Positions 1 to 11,114 of a DNA stretch of 64,000 bases are shown here, piece after piece. The notes under the pieces are model-generated. The model had not been told where the DNA came from. It worked only from the letters and a program-made list of their open reading frames with translations, and searched no databases. The translations under genes and the position numbers were made by a program. Within the stretch, counting starts at the first letter, position 1, and each line of letters starts with the position of its first letter. Source of the DNA: Pseudisothecium myosuroides (lineage: Eukaryota; Streptophyta; Bryopsida; Hypnales; Lembophyllaceae); NCBI GenBank assembly GCA_951799445.1, contig OX637289.1:28148245-28212244 (forward strand), in the 5' to 3' direction.

Positions 1-2
1 AC

Positions 3-2797
3 CTTAATTCCTGGAAATGCTGGCCTGATCGCAATTAAAGGATCTCCATATCCAACAGGTTCTGCAGAAAAAAGGGAAGTGTTAGATAAAAAAAAGCCAA
101 TCAGAATACAAACAGGGCTAACGTACAGTCTAAGAAAGATCATTACACTCTACACACCAATTTCCAAGACAGCTGTTCTCATGAAATACAGTTGGACCCT
201 TCTACACGACGTATTATTGCAAGTAGGACGGAAATACAACAGTTGCAGCAAGTCTGCACTACCACACTGAAAGCTGCGAAATTAGTGACGAGAAACATAA
301 TATGCAATAGTACAGCAATTTCTAGCAATGTTTCAGAAACGAGCAATAAAAAATTACTAATACTGGTAGCCATTATCAGTAACAAATTTAGAGCAAAGAT
401 GTCGCGTACCTCCATCTTCCCACAAGATTTTCTCTACTTCACCAGTAATATCAGCCTGCAGAAGATAACGAATTTAAATGAATAACGATACTTCCCAAAC
501 GAAGCTGTGTCACATCTATGTGCACTTCATATCCTTTTCACGATAAGGACATCCTTTCTGGATAAATAACGAAACACGACGTGATGCCAAAGAACTCGTG
601 TGATATCAGTATTTTGATCCATGTGTTCCAGGAATCGTTTTCCAAAAGTAAAATCGTGACCATATGTCGACTGAAAAGAATATGAAATCAGCAGGTTAAA
701 AATTAGTGTTCTAAGTCCACTCGGTCTGGCAGATAGAACAAAAGTAGCTTACCTCTACAGGTTGTTGCGTGCCAAGCTGCTCCAAGTAGCAAATCACTTT
801 TCCCTTCTGAATTAATTGACCCTATAGAATGTCAAAGACGATGCACAAATTAAAAACCAGTATAATCCTCACTGTATCAGTTACAGTCTCTGATCCTGAT
901 ACATTGACCCAGTGTCCTATTCAATCACACGTCTCCACATACATCCAAAGCTTTCCATCGATCGAATGCCAATGTAATACGACATCTACACAGACTGCTC
1001 ATAACTACTCTACGTTCCTAAGAATATCCGGAGTCCAAGAGAGATTCAAATTCTTCAAAAACTTCAGAAAATGCTTCTATTACTGTTATAAAAGAAAAGA
1101 CTCTTTCGAAAACGGCCAGACACTGCAAATACCTCTTCGCAGAGAGGAGGACCACTTTTTCCCTTCACCGTTCGCCCTTTCCTGAAGAGACCCACCTGAT
1201 CCCGAACAAGTGCAAACAATAATCAGGAATGAGATCATCATAGTACTGAAATGAGTAAAGAGAATTCTTAACATCTAAGAACTACTGTCTTCCCTGAGGA
1301 CGCAATACACAGCAGCAACTAATCTTCCAACTTCGATGCTGAACACTGATTAGGGTACTACACCCAAACCTTATTACTATCACATTCTGGTATACTATTA
1401 GACTGTATCCCGGGGTGAACAAATATGATTAGACAACTTCCACTCGTCACGCTCTGAGAACATGTAACAGGAGATTTTTTGGAGTTTTATGACATCAAAT
1501 AATTCTAAGTGCAAAGCGATTCACACTAATGAGAAGAGAGGCATTGCAAACTAGAGCTAAGCAAATGGAAAAAGGATCCACAAGCAGAAGCTCCAAAACA
1601 GCAATAAGAAAAAAAGGATACGAAGAAGTGAAAACAAAGAAGATGTTGCAATAAGAGCAAGGTTTTGTTTTACCTTGGGAGAGGTGATGAAGAGAATTCC
1701 GGCATCCGCTGCATCCTCCATGAGACTAAAATTGGAGATGGGCCGGGACCGCGCCACCGAGAGCTTGGCCAACTTGGTGGGCTTGGGAGCAGCTGGAACA
1801 GATTCCGCGGGAATGGACTCCACCATGGCCTTGCCCAAAACTGGAGGTCCTGCTGCCACCGGCTTCGGCGCAGGTGCTGGCTTGCCAATCTCGCGCCTCA
1901 CTTTCAGGCTAAACGAACCCACCTGAGAATTATCGCAATCGCCCTAATCAACAATTCGCTACAGAACCAAACAGAGTTGCCAAAGCATTATTGCCTTCTT
2001 GCTGAGCTTCGATTTGACGGACTTTCCAACGATTTTCAATTACATCTGAGAGTTTAGAGCTCAAGAACACAGCATATTGAAATAGAAAAAACAAATAATC
2101 CAAACTAGATACCAAAAACGTAGTCGAAAGAACTCGAATCTGAGATATTCGATCATTCTTCGCAACATTGGAGACCAGTCCACAACAGAGGACATCCAAT
2201 TGCACGGAGAAATGCACGTAGTTCAGCAATACCATTGCCTAAACCCCCCAAAGGAAGAGGGTTGCAATTATACCTTCAGTTGCACCTCAGCAATGTTTGA
2301 CGTCTCATCGCAGACCTGCATCAGAAGGTTCTGAACCTGGAGAACAACGGCGCCATTGCCACTCGTGAGATTTCCAATGACCCGTTCATGCTAATGCCAA
2401 TGATACGACCTTGACGACAATGACGACGACCACGACGAGAACAAGAAAAGCATTCGGGGATTCCAATCAATACCTCAAAAGCACTCGGGGTGAGAGGGCT
2501 GACTTCTTCTTCCACCTCCTTCCCCTCCTCGTGCTTCTCCACATCCAAAACCTCCGGTTCCTCTTCCAAGTAATTCGTGGCCACCGCGCGACAACGAGTG
2601 GGTCGCGCCACAACAACGGGGCCCACGAAACATTTCGAAATGTTGACAGTGCACGACCTCCGAGCGGAGATCCCGAGGCGGACGAGCTCCGCCGGTGCGG
2701 CCTGCCCCAATGCGCTGCTGCTGCTGCTACTCTCAAGAGCAGCAGCTGTCGCTACTGCTCCTGCTGTCACCCCAAAGCGTCCCGCAACGAGCGCCAT
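3..2797 (-). CDS. BADC: Biotin/lipoyl attachment domain-containing protein (BADC), plastid, 3' end missing
   Basis: Seven exons on the minus strand are in frame: 2797-2474, 2336-2274, 1922-1674, 1195-1133, 821-753, 455-410 and 61-3, the last ending at a GT at the window edge. The product is about 291 residues so far, close to Arabidopsis BADC length. Residues 1-70 are Ala/Ser-rich with few acids, like a plastid transit peptide. The middle has the family motif MQVCDETSNIAEVQLK, followed by a Pro/Ala linker and a C-terminal biotinyl-like fold (GRTVKGKSGPP, CYLEQLGTQQPVE, ADITGEVEKILWEDGG, EPVGYGDPLIAI). Where BCCP has the biotinylated Lys of its MKLM motif, this protein has QLGT, so it should not carry biotin. 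Known role of the family: BADCs replace BCCP subunits in plastid acetyl-CoA carboxylase and lower fatty-acid synthesis. The start is set at the Met before ALVAGRF; an in-frame Met at 2854 is possible but adds acidic residues. A short last exon probably lies left of the window. Confidence 0.9.
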
Positions 2798-3704
2798 AGC
2801 TGTGAATGCCTGCCCAAATGCGAAAGCAAATGCAAACCTCTCCTCTCCCCTCAACCCCCCTGAGTGGATGCTAGCTGCAAAACCTTAGGCCAGCCAAACC
2901 CAAGAGGCTTGTCGTTGTCTTCGTTCCCCCTTCACGAATCCCAGCCTCGCAAATGCCGACCTCTCCAGCCCTGAAGGCGAACAAAAGACGGACTGTAGTA
3001 CTAGCTCAGCGAGCAACCTGGATGGCCTGATGAAAGGATTCACGTTTATCCCATCCCACTATCCAGCTCGCATCTTCGTTCGAGAGCAAAGGCGAAGAAG
3101 CATCGCCGTCGTCGACAGGGCCCGGGCAAGGGCTCCTCAGCAGCGTTCGTTAGGATGGTTCGCCTCGTTAACGCCGGCGGATGAATGAACCTGAGACGGA
3201 CGGAGGACGGCCGAGTTCCGTTGGGATGGATAGATTTCGTGGAACCTGGAAATGGATGAATTTCGTCCGTCTGGGGATGGAGTTCGTCTTCTCAGTCGAT
3301 GGATCAACGTAAGCAATGAGCCTGGTAAGATTGTGTTTTGAAAAAGGAAGCAATGAGCCTAGCTATCGACGAAGGAGTAAATTTTTTGTCCAAGTGTCCT
3401 CTCCTTCGAAATTTTTTGGTTTGATTCTTCAGAATCTCACGTTCTTTCCATCGTTGTTACAGGAATCTTTCTTTTTCTCGTTTTGCGTTTTGTCAATTGC
3501 TAGGTTAGTCTGATTTTGCTCATTTCTCTCCGGTAGGCTTAGAGCTCGGATTCTTATATGCACTACGTGTCTCCTAGTATTGAAGCTGGTTACTTTGCTG
3601 CTGGTACTGAAAGATTACGCTTGAATCTCCAGCAGCAGCAGCTTGCTTTTTCTAGATCATCACCTCCATGTTGTCGAATCGATGAACCTAATGTGAAAAG
3701 GTAC
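2798..3704. promoter_or_regulatory. BADC upstream region, no gene seen
   Basis: The first 500 bases are GC-rich compared with the rest of the window, as expected for the 5' UTR and promoter of the minus-strand BADC gene. The remainder is ordinary AT-rich DNA up to the retrotransposon insertion point at 3705. No convincing ORF, TATA assignment or RNA gene was seen. Confidence 0.45.
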
Positions 3705-4299
3705 TGATATAGCTAATTTTGACTCGCCATAATCTCGACATACAAGCTGAATGATAATTGATTTTCATCAATAGAAGCGATCACCATCCGTTATCATCCA
3801 TCGGGTCTGGTACCAGTTAGGTTTTCCATTTTGGTTTTCAGTTACCAAACGGGCTGAAGTTAAAAGGAGCCAAGTTCAAACGAACCAGGCAGTAGAGAGT
3901 GAGCAGGAACCAGGTGGAGCAGGGAGAAGGGGGTTTGGGGGGATCGGAAGAGTGGAGGCTCAGTGGAAGCAGGGAGTATCAGAAGTGAGCTATCAGAGAG
4001 GGAAGGCTTTTATGCATTGGAAGAAGGGAAGGAGGTCAGTTCAGCTGGGAAGTGCAGGCAGTAGGCAGGGGAGGGAATTGGAATGGGAGCAGGGATATGG
4101 TAGGCATCAGTCAACAAAACGAAGCATGTATCTTGATCCATTCAAGGATTTTATAAATAAAGAACTGTGAATTCGATTCTGATCTGAAGACTGTTGAGTG
4201 CATTGTATTCAAAATCATTCCATTAATTTATAACTGTGAACTTGATTCTGATCTGGAGAGGGTTGAGTGCATTGTATTCAAAATTATTCTATCGATTCA
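3705..4299 (+). repeat. 5' LTR
   Basis: 595 bp, TG...CA ends, matching 10507-11114. It carries a TATA-like/AATAAA signal at 4152-4161. Its 3' part has two imperfect direct copies of a segment beginning near 4166 and 4230 (CTGTGAA, GATTCTGATCTG, TGAGTGCATTGTATTCAAAA). A 72-codon ORF lies in both LTRs, but nothing marks it as coding. Confidence 0.92.
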
Positions 4300-4322
4300 G
4301 TACGGTTCCGTTGCCGGGACCG
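4300..4322 (+). other. Candidate primer binding site
   Basis: Just after the 5' LTR, starting three bases in, the sequence CGGTTCCGTTGCCGGGAC resembles plant Ty3 primer sites, which pair with a tRNA 3' end and normally begin TGG. The first base is a mismatch to that rule. The primer tRNA is not assigned. Confidence 0.5.
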
Positions 4323-5070
4323 CGAGAATTTGTCAAAGGGTGAGAGCCGAGAGGATTCCCGCACATCTGAGAAAGCAACGTGGTGGATTGATAAATTAGC
4401 ATGTAATGAGGAAAATTGATGAGGAAAAGGATCAAATGAAAGAATGAATGATAAAGGAAACAAGCAGAGTGATTCTACGTCGGTTAGGAGTAAGTGCAAA
4501 TTCTGTGAGGGTACAATTTACACGAGATAAAACTACGAGAAGAAAGATAAAGAAATCCATTTGGAAGGCAAGGATCTTGTGGTTTCCAGCAAGGAGACAA
4601 AGAAAGTGACCAATACCTTGAAGTGAGTTGGCATAATTTTCAAGGAACGACGTCGTCAAAGAGGATCGTAAATTGCTATAAAATTAGACGAAAAAGGAAG
4701 GAGACATAATTTCCAAAGATGTGCTTCGCTCCTACTACTCAAGCAGAAGATAACAACGAAGAGTTGGTTGATTTGCTTGCGGTTGACAAAGACATAATCG
4801 TGGGTGAGAATCGTTTACCTTTAATAAACGGGTTCGTTAATTTGGTTTTAGATCCACTTGAAGCAGTGCCGCAATTACCCCAAAGAAGTTGAGCAGTCCA
4901 CTGATTTCGAAATACGCTCATACGGATTTTTTTACGCGCCAGTAAGCTATATTTCCGAGTTAGCAAATTATGACGAAGGCAATCCCCAGTTTTTTGCAGA
5001 AGAAGATTAAGTATTAAAAAAAAAAAAAATTTGAACAACGAAGCTACCGCAAAGGAAGAGATAATTTTAA

Positions 5071-5466
5071 TTGTCGATGCATACTTGGAAGTTAAATTTC
5101 GACGGCTCCAGTTTGAAAATCTCGGGGTCTGGCGCTGGAGTAATTTTAGAAAGCCCTGCAGGAGTGAAAGAAGTTTTCCATCAAGATTTAGGCAAGAACC
5201 TAACTTGTAACGAGTCGGAATATGCGGCGTTGATTACCGGTTTGGAGATAGCCAAGAGCAAGAAAATTCAAAGATTACAAGTGTGCGGTGACTCAAAGCT
5301 GGTTTGCAATCAAGTCGCCGGGAACTAGGAGGTGCGTGCAGAAAACCTACGACCATATCACGAGGCTATTACCCAATTAAAGCAAGATTTTGAATCAATA
5401 GAGATATGCCATATTCCGAGGGCCATAAATCAAGAAGTTGATGAAGCGGCCCGAAACAAATAGTTT
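5071..5466 (+). pseudogene. Additional (archaeal-like) RNase H domain upstream of gag, one internal stop
   Basis: The reading frame has the RNase H pattern of RVT_3-type domains: WKLNFDGSS with the first Asp, NESEYAALITGLEIAK with the Glu, CGDSKLVCNQ with the second Asp, and, after a TAG at 5326-5328, an in-frame remainder with CHIPRAINQEVDEAA carrying the last Asp. A second stop closes the frame near 5461. All four metal-binding positions are therefore still encoded, but not in one open frame. This domain type usually lies between the native RNase H and the integrase in Tat-lineage elements. The 770 bases between the LTR and this domain contain only short unrecognised frames, for example one beginning at 4723. 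Confidence 0.78.
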
Positions 5467-5561
5467 TATATGCACGGTGAGCAAAGTTTTCCATCTATAT
5501 AGGTGAATTCATTGAGCCTACCGTAATCAATTTTAATAATAAAAGATCAATTGTCGTCAAC

Positions 5562-7163
5562 ATGGTGTCTATACCTGTTTTCACCGGGAAAGAAAGAGAA
5601 GACCCTGAAAGATTCTTGAAACAATACAAAAGAGCTTGCATGGCTAATGGTGATAGAACTGAGGAGAATTGGCTCGAGCTACTGCCAATTCATTTAGATG
5701 ATACTACATCTTTTTGGTATGACAGACAGTCTATTTCAACTAAATCGTCATGGCTCAGTTTAACCACAGCTTTGGTATCTGAATTTCAAGAACGCGAGAG
5801 CTATCAAAACCTCTTGGGTATTTTGAGCTTGATTAGGCAGCAACCTGAAGAAAGAGTGCGCCAATTCAGTGAAAGAGTCCGAGAACTTCAATCTCAAATT
5901 CAGCGGAGTCTCAATGCCATGTCAAGCACGCACTTTGAGGATGGTTCTGAACCTCCAGATACTACCATCGACAACATGCGCAGCGTCGATGCTTTAGCTC
6001 TTAGGAGTTTTATTGGTGGGTTGAAACCGTCAATTCAAGAAATCGTGTCGTGGAAAGAGCCAACGACATTCGAAGTAGCCTTGACACTAGCGCAAAAGAA
6101 AGAGTTGAATCTCAACAGTATTATCCAACCTCAAGTAATCACGGCCGCATCAATACCTGTTGTTACGCAATTGATACAAACAACGCCAGTCCTTACTCAA
6201 ACGCCGCTTGTCCTTGCCTAGACGGCCACCGTTCAAACGTCGACCAAAGCCGAAATTAAAGACCTAGAAATCTCACAACTTGTCTCGGATATGAGAGATT
6301 TAAAATTATTCTTATTACAGAGTCAAGGCAGCAATAGGTCGAAAAGCCCAGGCGGAGACAATCAACCAAATCCAGCAAGATCGGTACAATTCATAACCTA
6401 TCATCAATGCGGTCGTAAAGGACACTACCGCAACAACTGCCCAGACTTGAACAAAGGGGCTACCTCATCCACAATTAAGTTAGCTGAGGTTAATTTGCTT
6501 CAATTGGTGGACAATAGTCATGTGACTGAGTTTGAGCCAAAAATCATGATGACCAAAAAAAGTCGTCCGTTGAAAGACCTCGAGCAACATATTAGTAAAA
6601 GATCAAAATTAGAGAAGCGTGTTTCAACTGGACGCTCGAGGAGGAAAATAGGCATTGAAGACCTGCTTTTAAGTCGAGGCCAGCAAGAATACTCCATCTT
6701 GCAAGATCTTGGTACCCAGACGGCAAATATAACTGTGGGCCAATTGGTGGCTAAGTGCCCATCACTCCGCCGTGAGTTACGTCAGGGAATCAACACCCGA
6801 CGTAGCCGATTAGTGGCGGAAGTTCACGTCGCCGATAAAACAAAGGGAGACTGCAAGTCGCCGCAAGTAGAAGCGACAGTGAATGGTCACCAAATAGCTG
6901 GGTGTTTGATCGATGGAGGGAGTGCAGTGAATGTAATGTCAAACTGGTTCATGCATGAAGCTGAGCTCAAACCTGATAAGTCATCCACGTTACAATTAAA
7001 GGTGGCCGACCAAAGGTGTGTTCGATCTCTTGGTTCAATTTGCCAAATGTCAATCATAGTGAACGGCGTCACAGTTAAAGTTGATTTCCACGTTCTTGAC
7101 ATATCAACTAGTAAGGGAGGCTATCCTATGATCGTTGGAAGACCATGGCTGCGCCAAGTTTGA
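5562..7163 (+). pseudogene. gag and protease of the Ty3 element, with internal stops
   Basis: The frame starts MVSIPVFTGKE and has a Ty3 gag core (DTTSFWYDRQS, ALRSFIGGLKPSIQ). A TAG at 6219-6221 interrupts it, then it continues in frame to the zinc knuckle. The knuckle reads YHQCGRKGHYRNNC: the first Cys of the CX2CX4HX4C pattern is Tyr. The protease active site is LIDGGSAVNVMS, with Gly in place of the usual Ser/Thr after Asp, a variant common in plant Ty3 elements. A TGA at 7161-7163 separates it from the reverse transcriptase frame directly behind, and the codon context suggests a former Trp. These breaks, together with the lost Cys, indicate decay. Confidence 0.85.
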
Positions 7164-8825
7164 GTGGTCAATTATTGGGAAAAAGGACGCATGAAGATAG
7201 GCTCAGCCCTCAATAGAGTGAGTATCCAGGTGGTTCCTGGATCGATCTCGAGCTCTTCAAATATTACATCCGAAGGAGAATCTGATGAAACAGATGAGAC
7301 ATCATGGAGTACTGACCCTCCAACTGATTCCAGCGAAGACAACGACTCAGAAGGTGAACTCTATGCGATAGACGTCCTTCCCCAAATGATCAGCCAATCT
7401 ATGCCCCATCTGGAAGATCAAGACATCATTCCCACTAGGAAGGAGGAGTTGCTACGAATGGTCAAATTCGGGCCAACATTGTCAGAACAAGAGCGCCTAC
7501 AATTGGAAACGTTGGTCATCGAGTATGCCGATCTTTTTGTAAGTAAACACTCGGATTTACCTGCCATTACACTTGATGAACATCGGATAGAACTAATCCC
7601 AGATGTGAAGCCTGTACGCGCAAAGCAAAGGAGGATGGCCCCAGATAGAATGGCTGTGCTTCGAGCAAAATTGGACAGACTTTTGGAGGGTGGTTTTGTG
7701 ACTGAGGTGAAGAATACCGAATGGGTGTCCCCCATCGTCATTGTGCCAAAAAAAGGAGGCAAGTGGAGAGTTTGTGTTAATTACAAAGCTCTCAACCGTT
7801 TCACCAAAAAAGACCGCCAACCTTTACCGCATATAGATGAATTGCTGGACGAGGTTACAAGGCACGAGTTGTATTCCTTTTGCGATGGATATGCGGGTTA
7901 TCACCAAGTAAAAGTTCACCCAGATAGTGTATTATACACGACTTTTACAAACCCGTGGAGAACGTATGCATATCTTCAAATGCCATTTGGGCTTTGTAAT
8001 GCAGGAGGCACATTCCAGAGACTTCAACTTAAAATATTCGGTCCCTTTATTGGTAAATTTATAAGAGTTTATTTAGATGATTTTGCTATCTATGGAAAGC
8101 GGGTTAATCACCTTGAAAATGTGTATACTGTATTTCAAAGATTGAGAGAACATGGATGCTCGCTAAGCCCTAAGAAATGCAAATTAGGCTTTGAAGAGGG
8201 ACACTTATTAGGCCATGTTGTCTCCTGCGAAGGAATTAAAGTAGATCCAAACAAAGTACAAAGAATTATTGATATGAAACAATCTGTTACTCGTGAGCAA
8301 GTTTCACGTCTCTGGGGCATGACAATTTATCACAACAGATTTATTCCTAACTTGGCAGGAATAGGGAGACCGATCAGCTCCTTGATTAGCAAAACAAGCC
8401 CTTTCATTTGGGGAGACAAGCAAGTGAAAGCATTCAATTATATAAAAGAGCAATTGGCCAATTATCCTGTAGTAAAAGGACCTGATTGGGCACGACGTTT
8501 TATCATAAATCCGTCACCCAACGAACATGCAGTGGCAGCAGTGTTAATACAAAATGATGATTCTGGAAGAGCACACCCTATATATTACGCGAGCAGACTT
8601 CTTACGACCTGTGAACTCAAATATTCGTCATCAGAGAAGCAAGCTGTAGCATTATTATATGCATGCAACAAGTTTAAGCATTATTTGCTATCAAGCCTGT
8701 TCTCGACGCTCGTGCAATGTGAGACTGATTGTTTAAAACAATTAGTCCAACAGACAAAGCCAGAAGGTCGAGCAACAAGATTGATGGCCGCTCTACAGGC
8801 TCTGATCTCGAAATTAAGACCGTGA
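7164..8825 (+). pseudogene. Reverse transcriptase and native RNase H of the Ty3 element
   Basis: A 553-codon open frame holds the RT core: WVSPIVIVPKKGGKWRVCV, LYSFCDGYAGYHQV, LQMPFGLCNAGGTFQR, and the catalytic box VYLDDFAIYG with both Asp residues. It is followed by the Ty3 connection domain and a native RNase H (HPIYYASRLL, SSSEKQAVALLYA). Where active enzymes have TDAS this one has NPSP, so the first catalytic Asp is gone. The frame has no stop across the RT, unlike gag and integrase, and then shifts near 8820. It is flagged as pseudogene because the whole polyprotein is broken. Confidence 0.88.
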
Positions 8826-9317
8826 AAGGTACGCGGGCAAGACACGCTAATCTATTGTTGGAGTTTGCTGAACATCCATGTGAAGAAACCGGGGTTTTAT
8901 CTGACGATGCAGAGTGTTATTCTATCAGAGTAGCATTAGGCTCACAAGATTTCGGTTACAATGACATTATTAATTACCTGAGAGACCTGACGTTACCAGA
9001 CAGGTTTGATGCACAGCAGCGCCGCAATATCCGACGAAGGAGTCTCCCATACACTTTAATCGGCGGGGAGCTTTATCGAGCTGGAAAAGATGGAATTTTA
9101 AGAAAGGCAGTGATCCCAGAAGAAACAAGAGTAATATTGCAGCAATCTCATGAAGGAGCATGCGGTGGACACTTTGCTTCAGATATAACTGCCAAAAAAA
9201 TGCTCCAAGCTAGGTACTTTTGGCCTACACTCTTTGCCGACTGTAATCACCATTGTCGGAGTTGTACATAATGTCAAGCTTATGGGAAAAGAATTAGACC
9301 TTATACCGAGCCAACGG

Positions 9318-9554
9318 TGCTAGTATGTGAGCCCAAGAATGCGAGCTTGTGAGCATTGAGCCTACAATATAGGTACCTATAATATAGATACCACACACTA
9401 TAGAAGGTGTATGTATCATAAACACCTACAATATGGATATTTGTAACATATATACCATATAATTATAGACGGTTTCTATAGTATATACACCTATAACATA
9501 GGTGTGTAGTATTCTAGGCTCATAGGCTCATACTCCTATGCTCACATAATAGCA
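9318..9554 (+). mobile_element. 237-bp MITE (copy 1), nested in the integrase
   Basis: The ends are imperfect inverted repeats: TGCTAGTATGTGAGC at the left and, on the opposite strand at the right, TGCTATTATGTGAGC. A second copy of exactly 237 bp lies at 31654-31890. Both are AT-rich with several internal palindromes. No clear target duplication is visible, so the superfamily is not assigned. Confidence 0.85.
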
Positions 9555-10494
9555 ACCCTCTATATCGAGCTACATCCAATTTTTCCTACGAGTGCATTCG
9601 AGAATTGAGGTGTCGATTTCGTTGGTCCTCTTCCCCTTACAGCGAAACGCAATGAATATCTCATTATTGCCACCGATTATCTTACTAAGTGGTCCGAAGC
9701 CACAACAGTCAAGAAGTGTAATCAAAAAGCCGCTACGGAATTTATGTACAACCAGATAATTTGCAGGTATGGCTGCCCTCTTGAAATCGTGATTGATCAA
9801 GGAACTCACTTTGCTAACGAATTAGTGACTGAGCTATTAAAAAAGATGTCCGTAAACATCGAAGATCCAGACCCTATTATCCACAAGCTAATGGTTTGGT
9901 TGAAAAAACCAACGGAGTACTAACCAATATACTCGGGAAAGTCATACTGGAAAAGCGAAGAGAGTGGGATTTACACATTGGCAAAGCGCTCGGGGCGTAT
10001 CGAACGGCTCATAAGACTGCCACGGGATTCACTCCTTTTCAATTGGCATTTGGCTTTGAAGCAATGGTGCCTATTGAGCTGGAACTTCCTTCTTTGTGAA
10101 CTCCGGTGCGTCACAACTTAGGTGAGACTGACTCAATCCGTAATCGTATCCTCATGTTAGAGAAGCTTGACGAAACGCGACGAAGTGCTTTGCAAAATTA
10201 TGAGATTTTACAACAAAGGAGGAAGGCTAGACATGACGCTGCAAAGAAACTCGTGAAGTTTCACCGTGGAGATTTGGTGATGCTTATAGATCAATGGCTT
10301 ATTAAGCAGCACGGCCAGAAATTTCGTCCAAAATGGCAAGGTCTCTACGTGATTTTCAAAAGTTGTGACAATGGATCTTATAAGTTGAGCACTCCTGATG
10401 GGGTCATCCTGCGCAAGTGGTACAATGGATCTAAATTGAAGCTGTATAGATGCCGCCATGAGCAGATTCAGTTCGCCACTTCGGCTTCTGAGCC

Positions 10495-10506
10495 TGGGGA
10501 GGAAAG
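10495..10506 (+). other. Polypurine tract of the Ty3 element
   Basis: The purine run GGGGAGGAAAG ends directly at the first base of the 3' LTR, the usual place for second-strand priming. Confidence 0.7.
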
Positions 10507-11114
10507 TGATACAGCTAATTTTGACTCGCCATAATCTCGACATACAAGCTGAATGATAATTGATTTTCATCAATAGAAGCGATCACTATCCGTTATCATC
10601 CATCGGGTCTGGTACCAGTTAGGTTTTCCATTTTGGTTTTCAGTTACAGCTTTCAGTTACCAAACGGGCTGAAGTTAAAAGGAGCCAAGTTCAAACGAAC
10701 CAGGCAGTAGAGAGTGAGCAGGAACCAGGTGGAGCAGGGAGAAGGGGGTTTTGGGGGATCGGAAGAGTGGAGGCTCAGTGGAAGCAGGGAGTATCAGAAG
10801 TGAGCTATCAGAGAGGGAAGGCTTTTATGCATCAGAAGAAGGGAAGGAGGTCAATTCAGCTGGGAAGTGCAGGCAGTAGGCAGGGGAGGGAATTGGAATG
10901 GGAGCAAGGATATGGTAGGCTTCAGTCATCAAAACGAAGCATGTATCTTGAGCCATTCAAGGATTTTATAAATAAAGAACTGTGAATTCGATTCTGATCT
11001 GAAGACTATTGAATGCATTGTATTCAAAATCATTCCATCAATTCATAACTGTGAACTTGATTCTGATCTGGAGAGGGTTGAGTGCATTGTATTCAAAATT
11101 ATTCTATCGATTCA
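10507..11114 (+). repeat. 3' LTR
   Basis: 608 bp, TG...CA ends. It matches the 5' LTR apart from about 14 substitutions and a 13-14 bp duplication near 10646 (TTACAGCTTTCAG). AATAAA is at 10971-10976. The flanking GTAC at 11115-11118 repeats the bases before the 5' LTR. Confidence 0.92.

Larger units (their letters stand above)
8826..10534 (+). pseudogene. Integrase of the Ty3 element, interrupted by a MITE, stops and a frameshift
   Basis: The zinc-binding H2C2 region is at 9148-9275 (SHEGACGGHF, then CRSCT-stop-CQ, with the TAA at 9269-9271). A 237-bp MITE follows at 9318-9554. The catalytic core resumes with LHPIFPTSAFEN, a TGA where Trp is expected (9606-9608), then GVDFVGPL (first Asp), VIDQGTHFANE (second Asp), a frameshift near 9850-9880, and YPQANGLVEKTNG (Glu). 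The C-terminal part ends in a basic tail region with WQGLYVIFKSCDNGSYKL. A TGA at 10097-10099 adds one more break. The three catalytic residues are all recognisable but the gene cannot give one protein. Confidence 0.85.
3705..11114 (+). mobile_element. Ty3/gypsy LTR retrotransposon, complete but disabled, with displaced RNase H domain
   Basis: Both LTRs start TGATA and end ATTCA, and the element is flanked by GTAC on both sides (3701-3704 and 11115-11118), a candidate 4-bp target duplication. Order inside: LTR, candidate primer binding site, a retroviral-type RNase H domain (5071-5466), gag with zinc knuckle, protease, reverse transcriptase, native RNase H, integrase, polypurine tract, LTR. 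The RT-before-integrase order makes it Ty3/gypsy. The native RNase H has lost its first catalytic Asp, as in Tat-lineage elements, which carry a second archaeal-like RNase H; here that second domain sits before gag rather than after the native one. Stops and frameshifts interrupt gag, pol and integrase, so the copy is not autonomous. By eye the LTRs differ at about 14 sites plus one 13-14 bp insertion. Confidence 0.92.

Noticed and set aside
527..670. A 48-codon frame after an acceptor-like CAG that could follow the BADC exon at 753-821
   Set aside because: It does not resemble the family. The exon at 410-455 does (ADITGEVEKILWEDGG) and also keeps phase with the next exon.
3952..4170. 72-codon ORF in the 5' LTR, with a like ORF at 10767-10985 in the 3' LTR
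   Set aside because: The two frames are alike only because the LTRs are duplicates. No domain, and substitutions do not favour silent sites.
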